Of a stretch of 64,000 bases of DNA, positions 27,721 to 37,676 are shown in pieces. The stretch's first letter is position 1. The number at the start of each line of letters is the position of its first letter. A program made the position numbers and the translations under genes. The stretch is from Aliiroseovarius sp. S1123 (lineage in GTDB: Bacteria > Pseudomonadota > Alphaproteobacteria > Rhodobacterales > Rhodobacteraceae): contig NZ_JALKBE010000003.1 in the NCBI RefSeq assembly GCF_023015885.1, positions 62,001-126,000 on the forward strand, in the 5' to 3' direction. Under the pieces are notes generated by a model. The model was not told the DNA's origin and did not search any database. It was given only the letters and a program-made list of their open reading frames with translations.

Positions 27721-29079
27721 TCACGGGTCGATTTTGGGGCCTAAATCTTCCAGCATCCGCACCTCGCGCTGCGGGAATGGGATCGAGATGCCATGTTCCT
27801 GGAACGCATCCCAAAGCGCCAGATAGACATTGCCGCGAATATTGGTCAGCCCGCCGGACGGATCGTCGATCCAGAACCGCAGGATGTAATCGACCGAGCT
27901 GTCCCCGAAGCCGACGATATGACAGACCGGAGGCCGGAAGCTGAGCACGCGATCCACGCTGCGGGCGGCATCGATCGCGATTTTGCGGACTTGATGGGGA
28001 TCGTCGCCATAGGCAGTGCCAAAGAAAATGTCCAAGCGCACAAAAGCATTGGTGTGGGACCAGTTCACCACCTGCCCGGTGATCAGGTCTTCGTTCGGGA
28101 TCAGATACTCTCGCCCATCGCGTGTGACCACGGACACATAGCGCGCACCCAGCTGTTCAATCCAGCCGAACGTATCGCCAAGACTGATCACGTCGCCGGG
28201 CTTGATCGACTTGTCCAGAAGGATGATCACCCCGGACACAAGATTCGACACGACCTTTTGCAAACCGAAGCCAAGACCCAGACCGATGGCACCAGACAGG
28301 AAGGCAAGCCCGGTCAGGTCCACTCCCACCGCTTTCAGCGCGATAAAGAACGCGGCACCGTAAAGCCCCATCTGCAGGAACTTGACCGCCAGCACCTTCA
28401 TCGAGGGCGAGATGTCGTCATTTTCCTGAATGCGCGCGGCAGACCCGCGACTGAGCACCCGCGCCAACGCAAACAGGATGCCAAGAATGACCGCCACACG
28501 CAGAGTGGTCCAAATCGAGATGCGGAAATCCCCGACCTCGAGCGCGAGGTTATCCAGAACGCTGGCGGTTTCCTCGGTGATGCCAAGGAAATACAGCGTC
28601 ACGTAGATCCACATCCCCCACATGGCCGTGCGGCGCAGTGGGCGGTTCTCAATGGCAAATGCGGCAAGGCCGACCAGCAGCCACGCCGTGACTATCGTGG
28701 CTACGAGCGCAATCAAATAGCTGCGGGACGGCCATGTGGCCTCGCGCATCACGGACACGGTGCCCCATGACAGCACGATATAAGCCATCATCGCGATGCG
28801 ATTGCGCAGGTGGATGGCAAAGCGCAACTTGCGTTTGGACCACCCCTCACGGGTGCGCAGCCACGTTTCGACCTTGGGAATCAAAAGCCGGGAAAGGATA
28901 TACGCGGTCGCCGCCAACCCCAGCATGATCAGAACCTGATACAGGCGCCATGTCTGGCCAAGGCTGATCACAAAGTCGCCACCGTCCTCCCACAGCGACC
29001 AAAGCTGTTCGGTCAAGGACGGACCCGCCGGTTCTGCGGGCACCTCCGGTTTGACTTCTGCTGCGGGATCCTGCTCCAT
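27721..29079 (-). CDS. MscS-family mechanosensitive ion channel
   Basis: 452-residue inner-membrane channel that would open on osmotic downshock. An acidic N-terminal tail, about five hydrophobic segments, then the pore helix and beta domain: FLSGAIGLGLGFGLQKVVSNLVSGVIIL and DKSIKPGDVISLGDTFGWIEQLGARYVSVVTRDG. Larger than E. coli MscS (286 aa) because of extra N-terminal helices. The start has AAGGAGGGGG directly upstream. Divergent from leuC. Confidence 0.9.
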   Translation of the reverse strand: MEQDPAAEVKPEVPAEPAGPSLTEQLWSLWEDGGDFVISLGQTWRLYQVLIMLGLAATAYILSRLLIPKVETWLRTREGWSKRKLRFAIHLRNRIAMMAYIVLSWGTVSVMREATWPSRSYLIALVATIVTAWLLVGLAAFAIENRPLRRTAMWGMWIYVTLYFLGITEETASVLDNLALEVGDFRISIWTTLRVAVILGILFALARVLSRGSAARIQENDDISPSMKVLAVKFLQMGLYGAAFFIALKAVGVDLTGLAFLSGAIGLGLGFGLQKVVSNLVSGVIILLDKSIKPGDVISLGDTFGWIEQLGARYVSVVTRDGREYLIPNEDLITGQVVNWSHTNAFVRLDIFFGTAYGDDPHQVRKIAIDAARSVDRVLSFRPPVCHIVGFGDSSVDYILRFWIDDPSGGLTNIRGNVYLALWDAFQEHGISIPFPQREVRMLEDLGPKIDP

Positions 29080-29356
29080 TCCCCCTCCTTTTTTGGCAGC
29101 ATGGCATGGTCCAATGCGGAAGGTCCAGAGCCTCTGCCCTTGCCCTGAAGGACGGGAACGGTTATCTGACCAGCATGACTCGGATTTTTGACATGGATGA
29201 CCACGCGTTCTTGCCGTGGCGCTTCTTCGGCGCCCAGAACGCTGTGCTCGCCCGACTATAAGTTGCTGCCACCCGCACGGGTGGCTGCTCATCGCCTGTA
29301 TTCGGGCCGATGATCCCTGTCACATTTCACACCTTTGACCATCCACGGAGAGCGAC

Positions 29357-30766
29357 ATGACCGCCCCGAAGACACTCTATGATAAAATCTGGGATGCCCA
29401 CGTAGCCCACGAAGCTGAAGACGGCACCTGCCTGCTGTATATCGACCGCCACCTGGTGCACGAAGTCACCAGCCCGCAGGCGTTCGAAGGCCTGCGCATG
29501 ACCGGCCGCAAGGTACACGCACCGGACAAAACCATCGCCGTGCCGGACCACAACGTTCCGACCACCGCGGGCCGTGAAGACCCGTCGCAGATGACCGAGG
29601 AAAGCCGCATTCAGGTGGCTGCACTGGACAAGAACGCCAAGGAATTCGGCGTACACTACTATCCGGTATCCGACGTCCGTCAGGGCATCGTGCACATCGT
29701 TGGCCCGGAACAGGGCTGGACCCTGCCCGGCATGACCGTTGTGTGCGGCGACAGCCACACCGCGACCCACGGTGCGTTCGGCGCGCTGGCCCACGGCATC
29801 GGCACCTCGGAAGTTGAGCACGTTCTGGCGACGCAAACGCTGATCCAGAAGAAGTCCAAGAACATGAAGGTCGAGATCACCGGCAAGCTGAAGCCGGGCG
29901 TGACCGCCAAGGACATCACGCTGGCCGTGATCGGCGAGACCGGCACCGGCGGCGGCACCGGCTATGTCATCGAATACTGCGGTGAAGCGATCCGTGATCT
30001 GTCGATGGAAGGCCGTATGACCGTCTGTAACATGGCCATCGAAGGCGGCGCCCGCGCTGGCCTGATTGCCCCGGACGAAACCACCTTTGAATACGTCAAA
30101 GGCCGCCCGCACGCCCCGAAAGGTGGCCAGTTCGAGCAGGCTTTGGAGTACTGGAAAACGCTGTTCACCGACGAAGGCGCGCATTTCGACAAGGTTGTCA
30201 CGCTGAAAGGCGAAGAGATCGAGCCGGTTGTAACCTGGGGCACCTCGCCCGAGGACGTTCTGCCGATTTCCGGTGTGGTCCCCAGCCCCGAGGATTTCGA
30301 AGGCGGCAAGGTCGAAGCGGCCCGCCGCTCGATCGAGTACATGGGCCTGACCCCCGGCCAGAAGCTCTCGGATATCGAGATCGACACCGTATTCATCGGG
30401 TCCTGCACCAACGGCCGTATCGAAGACATGCGCGCTGTGGCCGAGATCGTGAAGGGCAAGAAGATCAAGGACGGCATGCGCGCCATGATCGTCCCCGGTT
30501 CGGGTCTGGTCCGCGCTCAGGCGGAAGAAGAAGGCCTGGCCGAGATCTTTGAAGAGGCCGGTTTTGAATGGCGTCTGGCGGGTTGTTCCATGTGTCTGGC
30601 GATGAACCCCGACCAGCTGTCCGAGAACGAGCGCTGCGCCTCGACTTCGAACCGCAACTTCGAAGGTCGTCAGGGCTATAAAGGCCGCACCCACCTGGTG
30701 TCGCCCGCCATGGCCGCCGCAGCTGCCCTGACCGGTAAGCTGACCGACGTTCGTGAACTGATCTAA
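29357..30766 (+). CDS. leuC: 3-isopropylmalate dehydratase large subunit
   Basis: Aconitase-family 4Fe-4S enzyme of leucine synthesis, isomerising 2-isopropylmalate to 3-isopropylmalate with LeuD. 469 residues. Cluster cysteines in [13 protein letters not shown] and [45 protein letters not shown] is split here only as recognised blocks ([24 protein letters not shown]). GGAGAG precedes the ATG. No leader peptide rich in Leu codons is obvious upstream. Confidence 0.97.
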   Translation: MTAPKTLYDKIWDAHVAHEAEDGTCLLYIDRHLVHEVTSPQAFEGLRMTGRKVHAPDKTIAVPDHNVPTTAGREDPSQMTEESRIQVAALDKNAKEFGVHYYPVSDVRQGIVHIVGPEQGWTLPGMTVVCGDSHTATHGAFGALAHGIGTSEVEHVLATQTLIQKKSKNMKVEITGKLKPGVTAKDITLAVIGETGTGGGTGYVIEYCGEAIRDLSMEGRMTVCNMAIEGGARAGLIAPDETTFEYVKGRPHAPKGGQFEQALEYWKTLFTDEGAHFDKVVTLKGEEIEPVVTWGTSPEDVLPISGVVPSPEDFEGGKVEAARRSIEYMGLTPGQKLSDIEIDTVFIGSCTNGRIEDMRAVAEIVKGKKIKDGMRAMIVPGSGLVRAQAEEEGLAEIFEEAGFEWRLAGCSMCLAMNPDQLSENERCASTSNRNFEGRQGYKGRTHLVSPAMAAAAALTGKLTDVRELI

Positions 30767-30778
30767 GAGGACCGCAAT

Positions 30779-31384
30779 ATGGAAAAGTTTGAAAAACTCC
30801 AAGGTATCGCGGCCCCTATGCCGCTGGTGAACATCGACACGGATATGATCATCCCGAAAGTGTTCCTGAAGTCGATCGCCCGCACGGGCTTTGGCAAGAA
30901 CCTGTTTGACGAGATGCGCTATAACCGCGACGGCACCGAAATCGAAGATTTCGTGCTGAACAAGCCGCAATACCGCGACACCCAGATCCTGATCGCCGGT
31001 GACAACTTCGGCTGTGGCTCGTCGCGTGAACACGCCCCGTGGGCGATTGCAGATTTTGGCATCAAATGCGTCGTGTCGACCAGCTTCGCGGACATCTTCT
31101 TTAACAACTGCTTCAAGAACGGCATTCTGCCGATCGTCCTGCCGCAGGAACAAGTTGATGTGCTGATGGCCGACGCGGAAAAAGGCGCCAACGCCCGTAT
31201 GACCGTGGATCTGGAAGCGCAGGAAATCACCACGTCGGACGGTGAAACTATTGCTTTCGAAGTCGATGCGTTCAAGAAGCACTGCCTGCTGGAAGGTCTC
31301 GATGACATCGGTCTGACCATGGAAAAGAAAGCCTCGATCGACGCTTTCGAAGCCAAGGCATCGGCGGCCCGTCCCTGGGTCTGA
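30779..31384 (+). CDS. leuD: 3-isopropylmalate dehydratase small subunit
   Basis: Partner of LeuC forming the swivel domain of the active site. 201 residues. [29 protein letters not shown] and [17 protein letters not shown] are the family motifs. It begins 12 bases after leuC with AGAGGA upstream and is followed by a strong terminator. Confidence 0.97.
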   Translation: MEKFEKLQGIAAPMPLVNIDTDMIIPKVFLKSIARTGFGKNLFDEMRYNRDGTEIEDFVLNKPQYRDTQILIAGDNFGCGSSREHAPWAIADFGIKCVVSTSFADIFFNNCFKNGILPIVLPQEQVDVLMADAEKGANARMTVDLEAQEITTSDGETIAFEVDAFKKHCLLEGLDDIGLTMEKKASIDAFEAKASAARPWV

Positions 31385-31408
31385 CCGCTCAAAAACAACT
31401 AGAAGTAA

Positions 31409-31436
31409 GGGGCGATCCAATGGATTGCCCCTTTTT
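31409..31436 (+). terminator. Intrinsic terminator of leuCD
   Basis: A 10-bp stem (GGGGCGATCC with GGATTGCCCC, one G-T pair), 3-base loop, then TTTTT, 25 bases past the leuD stop. Confidence 0.88.
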
Positions 31437-31637
31437 ATATGCCTGTTTGGTGCATTCCGGCATCATTTGTGGCGTTTTTGGGGCAAATCTCCTTCGGATT
31501 GTTCGCAAGGCCTTGCGGCCCCCTGCATTTCCCGCGCAATCTGAATGAAACCACCCTGGTTTGACCCTGGCGAGGGGACAAGCAGCGGAACAAGGATGCG
31601 GCACGAACCGCACCGTCCGTATAGCGGAGGAAGAGGC

Positions 31638-32480
31638 ATGGTTAGACGATTGTTCGGCGCCATCTTGCGCGCTGGTCTTATGGTGATGTTGGTCGCAACA
31701 CCTTCGGTCCTGGTTCCAGGAGTTAGCACCGAGGGTGGGCAAGTCGTGGCTATTCTGGCGCTTGCCGCCGCCGCACTGACAACATTCGAATATGCAACAA
31801 CCTATCCCAGCATTGTCGAGTTTCGGAACGCCCCACCCTTTAACCGTATCCGGTTCCTGTCGCTGTTTGCCTCGATCCTCTGCCTGTCGATCATTGCCCG
31901 CTCGCAAACCGACCCGTCGATCGCGGTCGAGTTTCTGACCTCGATTGGCATTCTGATCGGACAGGCGATTGATTTCCCCTATAGCCCTGTGCATGCGGTG
32001 GTCTCGATCCTGCCTGCAGACGCCCCGTTCAAGGATTTGGTCCAACTGCGCGCCTTTGCCGGGATGAGCTATCTGATCTCGCTTCTGTCGGTCGCGGTTT
32101 TCCTGATCGCGCTGCGCCTGACCAACTGGCCCTTTTTCCGGCAAGAGACCTTCAACCTGTGGGTCAATCTGCCTACGTTCAGCCCGACCCGCAGCGGCGA
32201 CATCGTGCGCCGTCTGAAGCGGGACGCGCGCTGGAACATTGCGCTTGGGTTCTTGCTGCCGTTCCTAACCCCGATGATCGTCGTCGAAACCGCAGCCCTG
32301 TTTGACACGTTCGAGACGATCGAAACCCAGACGATCATTTGGACCGTTGCCGCGTGGGCCTTCCTGCCCGCCAGCCTGTTCATGCGCGGAATCGCGATGC
32401 AGCGTGTTGCCATCATGATCAGCGCGGTGCGCGAAAAGAACGGGTCTCCGGCCCGCAACGGACAGCCTGTCACCGCATGA
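31638..32480 (+). CDS. Integral membrane protein, unknown
   Basis: 280 residues with about five to six hydrophobic segments (GLMVMLVATPSVLVPG, VVAILALAAAALTTFEY, FLSLFASILCLSIIA, MSYLISLLSVAVFLIALRL, IALGFLLPFLTPMIVV, TVAAWAFLPASLFM). An excellent GGAGGAAGAGG site fixes the start at 31638. It overlaps the next gene by 4 bases (ATGA). No enzymatic motif recognised. Coupling to a secreted phosphodiesterase-like protein suggests an envelope role, which is inference. Confidence 0.75.
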   Translation: MVRRLFGAILRAGLMVMLVATPSVLVPGVSTEGGQVVAILALAAAALTTFEYATTYPSIVEFRNAPPFNRIRFLSLFASILCLSIIARSQTDPSIAVEFLTSIGILIGQAIDFPYSPVHAVVSILPADAPFKDLVQLRAFAGMSYLISLLSVAVFLIALRLTNWPFFRQETFNLWVNLPTFSPTRSGDIVRRLKRDARWNIALGFLLPFLTPMIVVETAALFDTFETIETQTIIWTVAAWAFLPASLFMRGIAMQRVAIMISAVREKNGSPARNGQPVTA

Positions 32481-33553
32481 AACGATCCCTTCTGGCGTTG
32501 TGGCTGGCGCTTGTTCCCTGCACTGCTCTGGCCGAGGTGTTGCGCATCGCGACCTATCACGCCGACATTCGCAAAAAGGGGCCGGGTCTGCTCTTGCGGG
32601 ACATCCTGAAAGACGATCCGCAGATCGTGGCATTGGCGCAGGTGATTGCCCATGCCAAGCCGGACGTCCTGGTGCTTCAGGGGTTTGACTACGATTTACA
32701 AGGCCACGCGCTTGCCGCGTTTCAGGACGTATTGAAATCCGTGGACCATCAGTTGCCGCACAGTTTCGCCGCCGCGCCCAATACCGGGATCGAAACCGGG
32801 TTTGATCTGGATGGCGACGGGCGGCTGGCCGAACCCGAAGACATGCAAAGCTATGGCCGCTACACCGGCGAAGGCGGGATGGCAGTGCTGTCACGCGTGC
32901 CGATTGGGGATGTGCGCGATTTCTCGGACCTTCTGTGGAAAGACCTTCCCGGCGCACTTCTGCCCGGCCCGGACGAGGCACCCTTCCCCACACCCGCGGC
33001 GCTGACGGTCCAGCGCCTGAGCAGCGTGGCGCATTGGGATGTCGAGATGCGGCCCGAAAACGCGCGCCCGTTCCACCTGCTCACCTTCCACGCCAACACG
33101 CCGGTGTTCGATGGCCCTGAAGATCGCAATGGCCGCCGAAACCATGACGAGGTCACCTTCTGGGCCAAGTATCTGGACGGCGTTCTACCCTTCCCGCCCC
33201 CCGACGCCCCCGTGGTGATTGCCGGAAATGCCAATCTGGACCCGCTGGATGGGGACGGTCGGCACGACGCAATCGAAACGCTTCTACAGCACCCGCAGCT
33301 CCAAGACCTCCATCCGCAAAGCGCCGGGGGAGCAGCCGCCGCAGACACAGACCATCGCGCCGACCCGGCGCTGGATACCGCCGACTGGCCGGACCAGAAA
33401 CCGGGCAACCTGCGGGTCAGCTATGTCCTGCCCGACGCCCGACTGCGCATCATGGACAGCGGCGTCATCTGGCCCCTGCCCGACAATCCGTTTGCGCAAA
33501 CGGTCGAAACCGCGTCCCGTCACCGGCTTGTCTGGGTCGATATTGCGTTTTGA
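32477..33553 (+). CDS. Secreted endonuclease/exonuclease/phosphatase-family protein
   Basis: 358 residues with signal peptide MKRSLLALWLALVPCTALA. The EEP fold is indicated by LRIATYHADIRKKGPG, KPDVLVLQGFDYD, VVIAGNANLDPLDGDG and the C-terminal SRHRLVWVDIAF. Two usual catalytic positions differ: the LQE-type glutamate reads LQG, and the GDFN motif reads GNAN; the final catalytic His is kept. Function as a nuclease is therefore uncertain. Translationally coupled to the membrane-protein gene. Confidence 0.8.
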   Translation: MKRSLLALWLALVPCTALAEVLRIATYHADIRKKGPGLLLRDILKDDPQIVALAQVIAHAKPDVLVLQGFDYDLQGHALAAFQDVLKSVDHQLPHSFAAAPNTGIETGFDLDGDGRLAEPEDMQSYGRYTGEGGMAVLSRVPIGDVRDFSDLLWKDLPGALLPGPDEAPFPTPAALTVQRLSSVAHWDVEMRPENARPFHLLTFHANTPVFDGPEDRNGRRNHDEVTFWAKYLDGVLPFPPPDAPVVIAGNANLDPLDGDGRHDAIETLLQHPQLQDLHPQSAGGAAAADTDHRADPALDTADWPDQKPGNLRVSYVLPDARLRIMDSGVIWPLPDNPFAQTVETASRHRLVWVDIAF

Positions 33554-33628
33554 GCCGTTGTTTTCTTGACCCTGCGTGCCGGGCAGGCTAGGCCCGTCTG
33601 CGACGAATTCAGTGCAAGGAATGCCCCC

Positions 33629-34732
33629 ATGACGAACCCCTCTCTGCTTATTCTGCCCGGCGACGGCATTGGTCAGGAAGTGATGGCCGAAGTGCGCAAG
33701 GTGATCGACTGGATCGGCGCGAAACGCGGCGTGACGTTTGATGTCAGCGAGGATCTGGTGGGCGGTGCCGCCTATGACAAACACGGCGTGCCGCTGGCCG
33801 ACGAAACCATGGCGAAGGCACAGGAAGTCGACGCTGTTCTTCTGGGCGCCGTAGGTGGTCCGCAGTACGACGATCTGGACTTCTCGGTGAAGCCCGAGCG
33901 CGGCCTTCTGCGCCTGCGCAAGGAAATGGACCTGTTCGCCAACCTGCGCCCCGCGCAGTGCTTTGACGCGCTGGCCGACTTCTCGTCCCTGAAAAAGAAC
34001 ATCGTGTCGGGTCTGGACATCATGATCGTGCGCGAGCTGACCTCGGGCGTGTATTTCGGCGAGCCGCGCGGCATTTCCGAAGTCGACGGTCAGCGCGTGG
34101 GCGTGAACACCCAGCGTTACACCGAAGCCGAGATCGAACGCGGCGCGCGTGCGGCTTTCGAACTGGCGATGAAGCGCGACAAGCGTCTGTGCTCGATGGA
34201 AAAAGCCAACGTGATGGAATCGGGTATCCTGTGGCGCGACGTTGTGACCGAGGTGTCGAAAGACTATCCCGAGGTCGAGCTAAGCCACATGTATGCCGAC
34301 AACGGCGCCATGCAGCTGGTCCGCGCCCCCAAGCAGTTTGACGTGATCTATACCGACAACCTGTTCGGCGACATCCTGTCGGATTGCGCTGCCATGCTGA
34401 CCGGCTCGCTGGGCATGCTGCCCTCGGCCTCGCTGGGCGCTCCGATGGAGAACGGTCGCCCGAAAGCCATGTACGAGCCCGTCCACGGCTCGGCCCCGGA
34501 CATTGCCGGCGAAGGCAAGGCCAACCCCTGCGCCTGTATCCTCAGCTTCGCGATGGCCCTGCGTTACAGCTTTGACATGGGTGAAGAAGCAACCCGTCTG
34601 GAAGCAGCGGTTGAGAAGGTTCTGGCCGACGGTGTACGCACCGGTGACCTGCTGAACGAAGAAGGCAAGACCCCGGTTTCGACCAGCGAAATGGGCGATG
34701 CCGTTATCGCCGCGCTGGACGCCAGCCTCTAA
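33629..34732 (+). CDS. leuB: 3-isopropylmalate dehydrogenase
   Basis: NAD-dependent oxidative decarboxylation of 3-isopropylmalate. 367 residues. [39 protein letters not shown] and [18 protein letters not shown] are family motifs, including the Arg/Asp substrate and metal ligands. The frame opens earlier, but AAGGA lies just before 33629. Separated from leuCD by two non-leucine genes and by the leuCD terminator, so it probably has its own promoter. Its stop overlaps the convergent transporter gene. Confidence 0.97.
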   Translation: MTNPSLLILPGDGIGQEVMAEVRKVIDWIGAKRGVTFDVSEDLVGGAAYDKHGVPLADETMAKAQEVDAVLLGAVGGPQYDDLDFSVKPERGLLRLRKEMDLFANLRPAQCFDALADFSSLKKNIVSGLDIMIVRELTSGVYFGEPRGISEVDGQRVGVNTQRYTEAEIERGARAAFELAMKRDKRLCSMEKANVMESGILWRDVVTEVSKDYPEVELSHMYADNGAMQLVRAPKQFDVIYTDNLFGDILSDCAAMLTGSLGMLPSASLGAPMENGRPKAMYEPVHGSAPDIAGEGKANPCACILSFAMALRYSFDMGEEATRLEAAVEKVLADGVRTGDLLNEEGKTPVSTSEMGDAVIAALDASL

Positions 34733-36324
34733 ATCTCTTTCCCTTCGGCCTTTTCCGGGGCCGAGGGGAATCCCCGCCGCGCGATGGCCTGATAATGGGC
34801 GACACGTTCGGCATGGTGCAGACTTCTGTCCAGCCAGCGCATCGCATCCGTATGCGCAAACACCTCCTGCAGATCATAAATCCCCGCATGTTCGCCCAGC
34901 AAAAGCCCGCGACGGTGCTTGTTTTTACGATGCTTGACGATGTCATGCAGACGGGTCAGGCGTGCGGCCTCGCGCGGGTCGAAATCGGCTTCGGTAAAGC
35001 GCCGCAACGTGGCCCCAAGCGCCAAGGTGGGGCGGCGCAGAACGTGGTCGTCTAGCAGCTCGTTCACATGGGTGGTCTTGCTGGCGCGGTTGATCAGGCG
35101 TGACATGTGGTCTGTCTGGTGCAACAGCGCGGAATAGGTGTCCTCTTCGACGCGACTGTCCCGTTCCTGATGGATATGCGACAGAAACTCGGACAGTTCC
35201 TCGAGTGCGCCCTGAAATGGGGCCAGAGCCGAGATACCGCGATAGTCCGGAGGGGTGTTCATCGCCTGACCCAAAGCGCCAAACAACCGCTTTGCGATCT
35301 TCTCACTTGCACCCTGCGCCGCAATCAGCGCCGCGTCCGTGTCTTTCAATAGACTACGATCCAACGAGATCAGCTTGTCTTCCGCTTTCTCGGGCACCAG
35401 TCGGGCGACCATCGCCGCGAACTTGGGCGTTATGGGCAAAAACGCCGCCGCGCCGATCAAGTTGAACCCGGTGTGGAACACCAAAAGCGCGGTGAGGTTG
35501 TCAAAGCTCTGCGCCAAACCGTTCAGCATCGGAAGGAACAGCAGAAGCAAAGGGAAGGCGAACCCAGCCGTCACGCAGTTGAAGATCAGGTTGGCAATCG
35601 CCGTTTGCCGCATCGGCAACGATCCCCCGACCGAGGCCAGAATGGCCGTGAAGGTGGTCCCGATGTTCATGCCAATCACAAGGGCCGCGGCCTGAACCAG
35701 CTCGATCGCGCCGCCTTGAAGCAGCACCAGCGCAAGTGCCATTGCCGCGCTGGACGATTGCATAACGATGGTCATGACCAGCCCTATGCCGACCAGGAAC
35801 AACAGCCCTCCGATGCCGCTGCCGGGTAGGATGTCCGGGGTGACCGAATCCTTGAAGCCGCCAAGGCCCGTCTGCATCATCTCAAGCCCGATGATCAGCA
35901 GACACAGCCCGGCAAGCCCGCGCCCGATCCGCTTCCACATACCTTTGCCCAGCAGGTCCAGAAGGCTTGCGGGCAGAAGCAGCGCCATGGCGGCGATATC
36001 CAGATCCAGTTTGAACCCGACCAGCGACACCAGCCAACCCGTCGCCGTCGTCCCGATATTGGCGCCATAGATAATCCCCAGCGCCTGCACCATCGTCAGA
36101 AGCCCGGCGCCTACAAAGCCCACGGTCAGCACGGTTGTGGCGCTAGAGGATTGGATAACCGCTGTACCCAAAGCCCCGGTCAGAACGCCGCGCAGGGGTG
36201 TTGTGGTGAAGCGCGCCAGCATCCGGCGCAAATTCGATCCTGCAGCATCACGCAGCGCGTTGGTCAGGATTTCCATCCCGACCAGGAACATTCCGACACC
36301 GCCAATGGCATAGTAGACCTGCAA
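34729..36324 (-). CDS. Na/Pi cotransporter II-related protein with PhoU-like C-terminus
   Basis: 531 residues. The N-terminal two-thirds carries duplicated PNaS repeats, visible as [26 protein letters not shown] and [21 protein letters not shown] (the QSSS motifs), with about eight membrane spans. The last 200 residues are helical and PhoU-like. It probably moves phosphate, perhaps by export. Overlaps leuB tail to tail by 4 bases. Confidence 0.88.
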   Translation of the reverse strand: MQVYYAIGGVGMFLVGMEILTNALRDAAGSNLRRMLARFTTTPLRGVLTGALGTAVIQSSSATTVLTVGFVGAGLLTMVQALGIIYGANIGTTATGWLVSLVGFKLDLDIAAMALLLPASLLDLLGKGMWKRIGRGLAGLCLLIIGLEMMQTGLGGFKDSVTPDILPGSGIGGLLFLVGIGLVMTIVMQSSSAAMALALVLLQGGAIELVQAAALVIGMNIGTTFTAILASVGGSLPMRQTAIANLIFNCVTAGFAFPLLLLFLPMLNGLAQSFDNLTALLVFHTGFNLIGAAAFLPITPKFAAMVARLVPEKAEDKLISLDRSLLKDTDAALIAAQGASEKIAKRLFGALGQAMNTPPDYRGISALAPFQGALEELSEFLSHIHQERDSRVEEDTYSALLHQTDHMSRLINRASKTTHVNELLDDHVLRRPTLALGATLRRFTEADFDPREAARLTRLHDIVKHRKNKHRRGLLLGEHAGIYDLQEVFAHTDAMRWLDRSLHHAERVAHYQAIARRGFPSAPEKAEGKEI

Positions 36325-36415
36325 GGGCTTACCCCTTTTTGTTTCACTTCAGTCTGGCCCAATCGACATAAGTTCACAAGAAGCCGCGATAAGGACTTTC
36401 CGTGTGGAAAACGCG

Positions 36416-36443
36416 CTTGCAAATCAGCCCAACGAGGTATAAT
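36416..36443 (+). promoter_or_regulatory. Promoter of the tRNA-Pro gene
   Basis: CTTGCA, a 16-base spacer and a perfect TATAAT -10, ending 14 bases before the first tRNA base. Confidence 0.7.
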
Positions 36444-36457
36444 TCACGCGCCACGGT

Positions 36458-36534
36458 CGGGCTGTAGCGCAGCCTGGTAGCGCACCTGCTTCGGGAGCAG
36501 GGGGTCGGAGGTTCGAATCCTCTCAGCCCGACCA
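36458..36534 (+). tRNA. tRNA-Pro, anticodon CGG
   Basis: 77 bases including an encoded CCA. The acceptor stem CGGGCTG pairs perfectly with CAGCCCG. The anticodon stem CCTGC/GCAGG encloses the loop TTCGGGA, giving anticodon CGG at 36492-36494. The T arm GGAGG/CCTCT with GTTCGAATC is standard. Preceded by a consensus -10 and followed by a terminator. Confidence 0.96.
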
Positions 36535-36540
36535 ATGACA

Positions 36541-36563
36541 AAGGCCCCTCGCGGGGCCTTTTG
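36541..36563 (+). terminator. Terminator of tRNA-Pro
   Basis: An 8-bp stem AAGGCCCC/GGGGCCTT with a 4-base loop, then TTGTTGTTCTT. Confidence 0.8.
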
Positions 36564-36606
36564 TTGTTCTTGGGGTCCGTAGGCAGGGCGACACCCTGCC
36601 CGGACA

Positions 36607-37062
36607 TTATTCCGCTGGCGCGTCCGAGTACGTCGCGACGTAGGCGACGATATCCTCGGCGCCCTTGCGCAGCTTCACACCCATGTTCGGGCGCGCTTTG
36701 GGGTCGTTCAAGAATGTCTGAATGAACCCGATCGGGTCTTGCGTGTATTCAACCAGATTTTCGATGGTCCAGACCAAGCCCTCTTCGCCCGCACGGATCA
36801 TATCGTCGGTGAACATCCCAACCGGAAGCCGTTCACTTCCGTTACGATAATCGCCTTCCGTCCCGGCCAAACGGCCAACAACGCCATACAGGTTCGGCCC
36901 GGTGATGCCACCTTTGACCAGCACCTCGCCTTCCGGGCTGATGATGGCGTGGCACGCCGAGCAGCGATTGTACATTTTTTCGCCCTTGGCCGGATCGCCT
37001 TCTGCACCCGCCAAACCGGGGAAGAGAAGCAACGCTGCCAGTGCAGAATACAATTTGGTCAT
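36607..37062 (-). CDS. Class I cytochrome c (c2/c550-like)
   Basis: 151 residues, exported by signal peptide MTKLYSALAALLLFPGLAGA. Heme motif CSACH follows GEKMYNRC, with KCHT-type spacing; ITGPNLYGVVGRLAGT and a C-terminal Met in RPNMGVKLRKGAEDIVAYVATY give the axial ligand. A periplasmic electron carrier. A candidate Fnr-type site lies about 60 bases upstream of the start. Confidence 0.92.
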   Translation of the reverse strand: MTKLYSALAALLLFPGLAGAEGDPAKGEKMYNRCSACHAIISPEGEVLVKGGITGPNLYGVVGRLAGTEGDYRNGSERLPVGMFTDDMIRAGEEGLVWTIENLVEYTQDPIGFIQTFLNDPKARPNMGVKLRKGAEDIVAYVATYSDAPAE

Positions 37063-37676
37063 GTGAGAGCCTCAAGTGATGGATTCGCCTGTTAACTAGC
37101 TGACTGCGCGTAAGCGCAATTTGTCGCAGATCAAATGGACGTATTTTTTTCATCGCAAGGTTGATTGAGCGCACAACCAATCGCACGCGGTTGAACGCCA
37201 TCAGTCGCAGCTGATTCTGCACAATGTTCAGACCATTTTTTTGGACAGAATGCGCGCAAATAAACATTCATATTTATGGGTGATTTCATCAAAGCCGCAC
37301 TGTGGCATTACCGTATAACGAGATCTTACGCTCGAAGACCCAAAACCAGCTACGCGCGAATCGGTGCGGAAAGGGAAATCTGCACCAAGAAACGCCTTAA
37401 TTGCTTATGTTTCCTGAAAATATTGGCCCATGCAGCACCAATACTGAAAATTCTCAACGCTTACACACACCTTCACACGATCCCTTAACGGTGGAAACAA
37501 AAGCATTTTCCGTTCGCCATAATTGCGCCCCAATTGGGACTTAAACAACCCTCAATTGTGTCTCAATTACGCCCCGTTCTGGGTCACACTCGTTGAGGTG
37601 TATTTATGAGTTCTCGACCTCTTGTTTCCCGAGGTCTGTCCGGTACCCCACTCTACCTAACGCCGAGGACCATACA
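37063..37676. other. Long noncoding region before the GTPase block
   Basis: About 610 bases with no credible gene. It is visibly more AT-rich than the flanks. A 70-residue frame at 37276-37488 lacks a ribosome site and family features. The last 160 bases contain a cluster of CAATT elements (37518-37575): AATTGCGCCCC and AATTACGCCCC repeated 44 bases apart, and CTCAATT twice, 11 bases apart. I see no convincing sigma-70 promoter for the following genes. Confidence 0.6.
37121..37134. promoter_or_regulatory. Candidate FnrL-type operator upstream of cytochrome c
   Basis: TTGTCGCAGATCAA matches TTGAT-N4-ATCAA at 8 of 10 positions. In Rhodobacterales, FnrL controls electron-transport genes from such sites. 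Position relative to the cytochrome start fits. Confidence 0.35.

Noticed and set aside
29327-31420. 697-residue minus-strand frame opposite leuC and leuD
   Set aside because: It is the antisense shadow of two unmistakable leucine genes, with the His/Gln/Val/Gly-rich composition such shadows have in GC-rich DNA.
37276-37488. 70-residue open frame before the GTPase block
   Set aside because: No ribosome site and no recognisable domain. It lies in AT-rich noncoding DNA.
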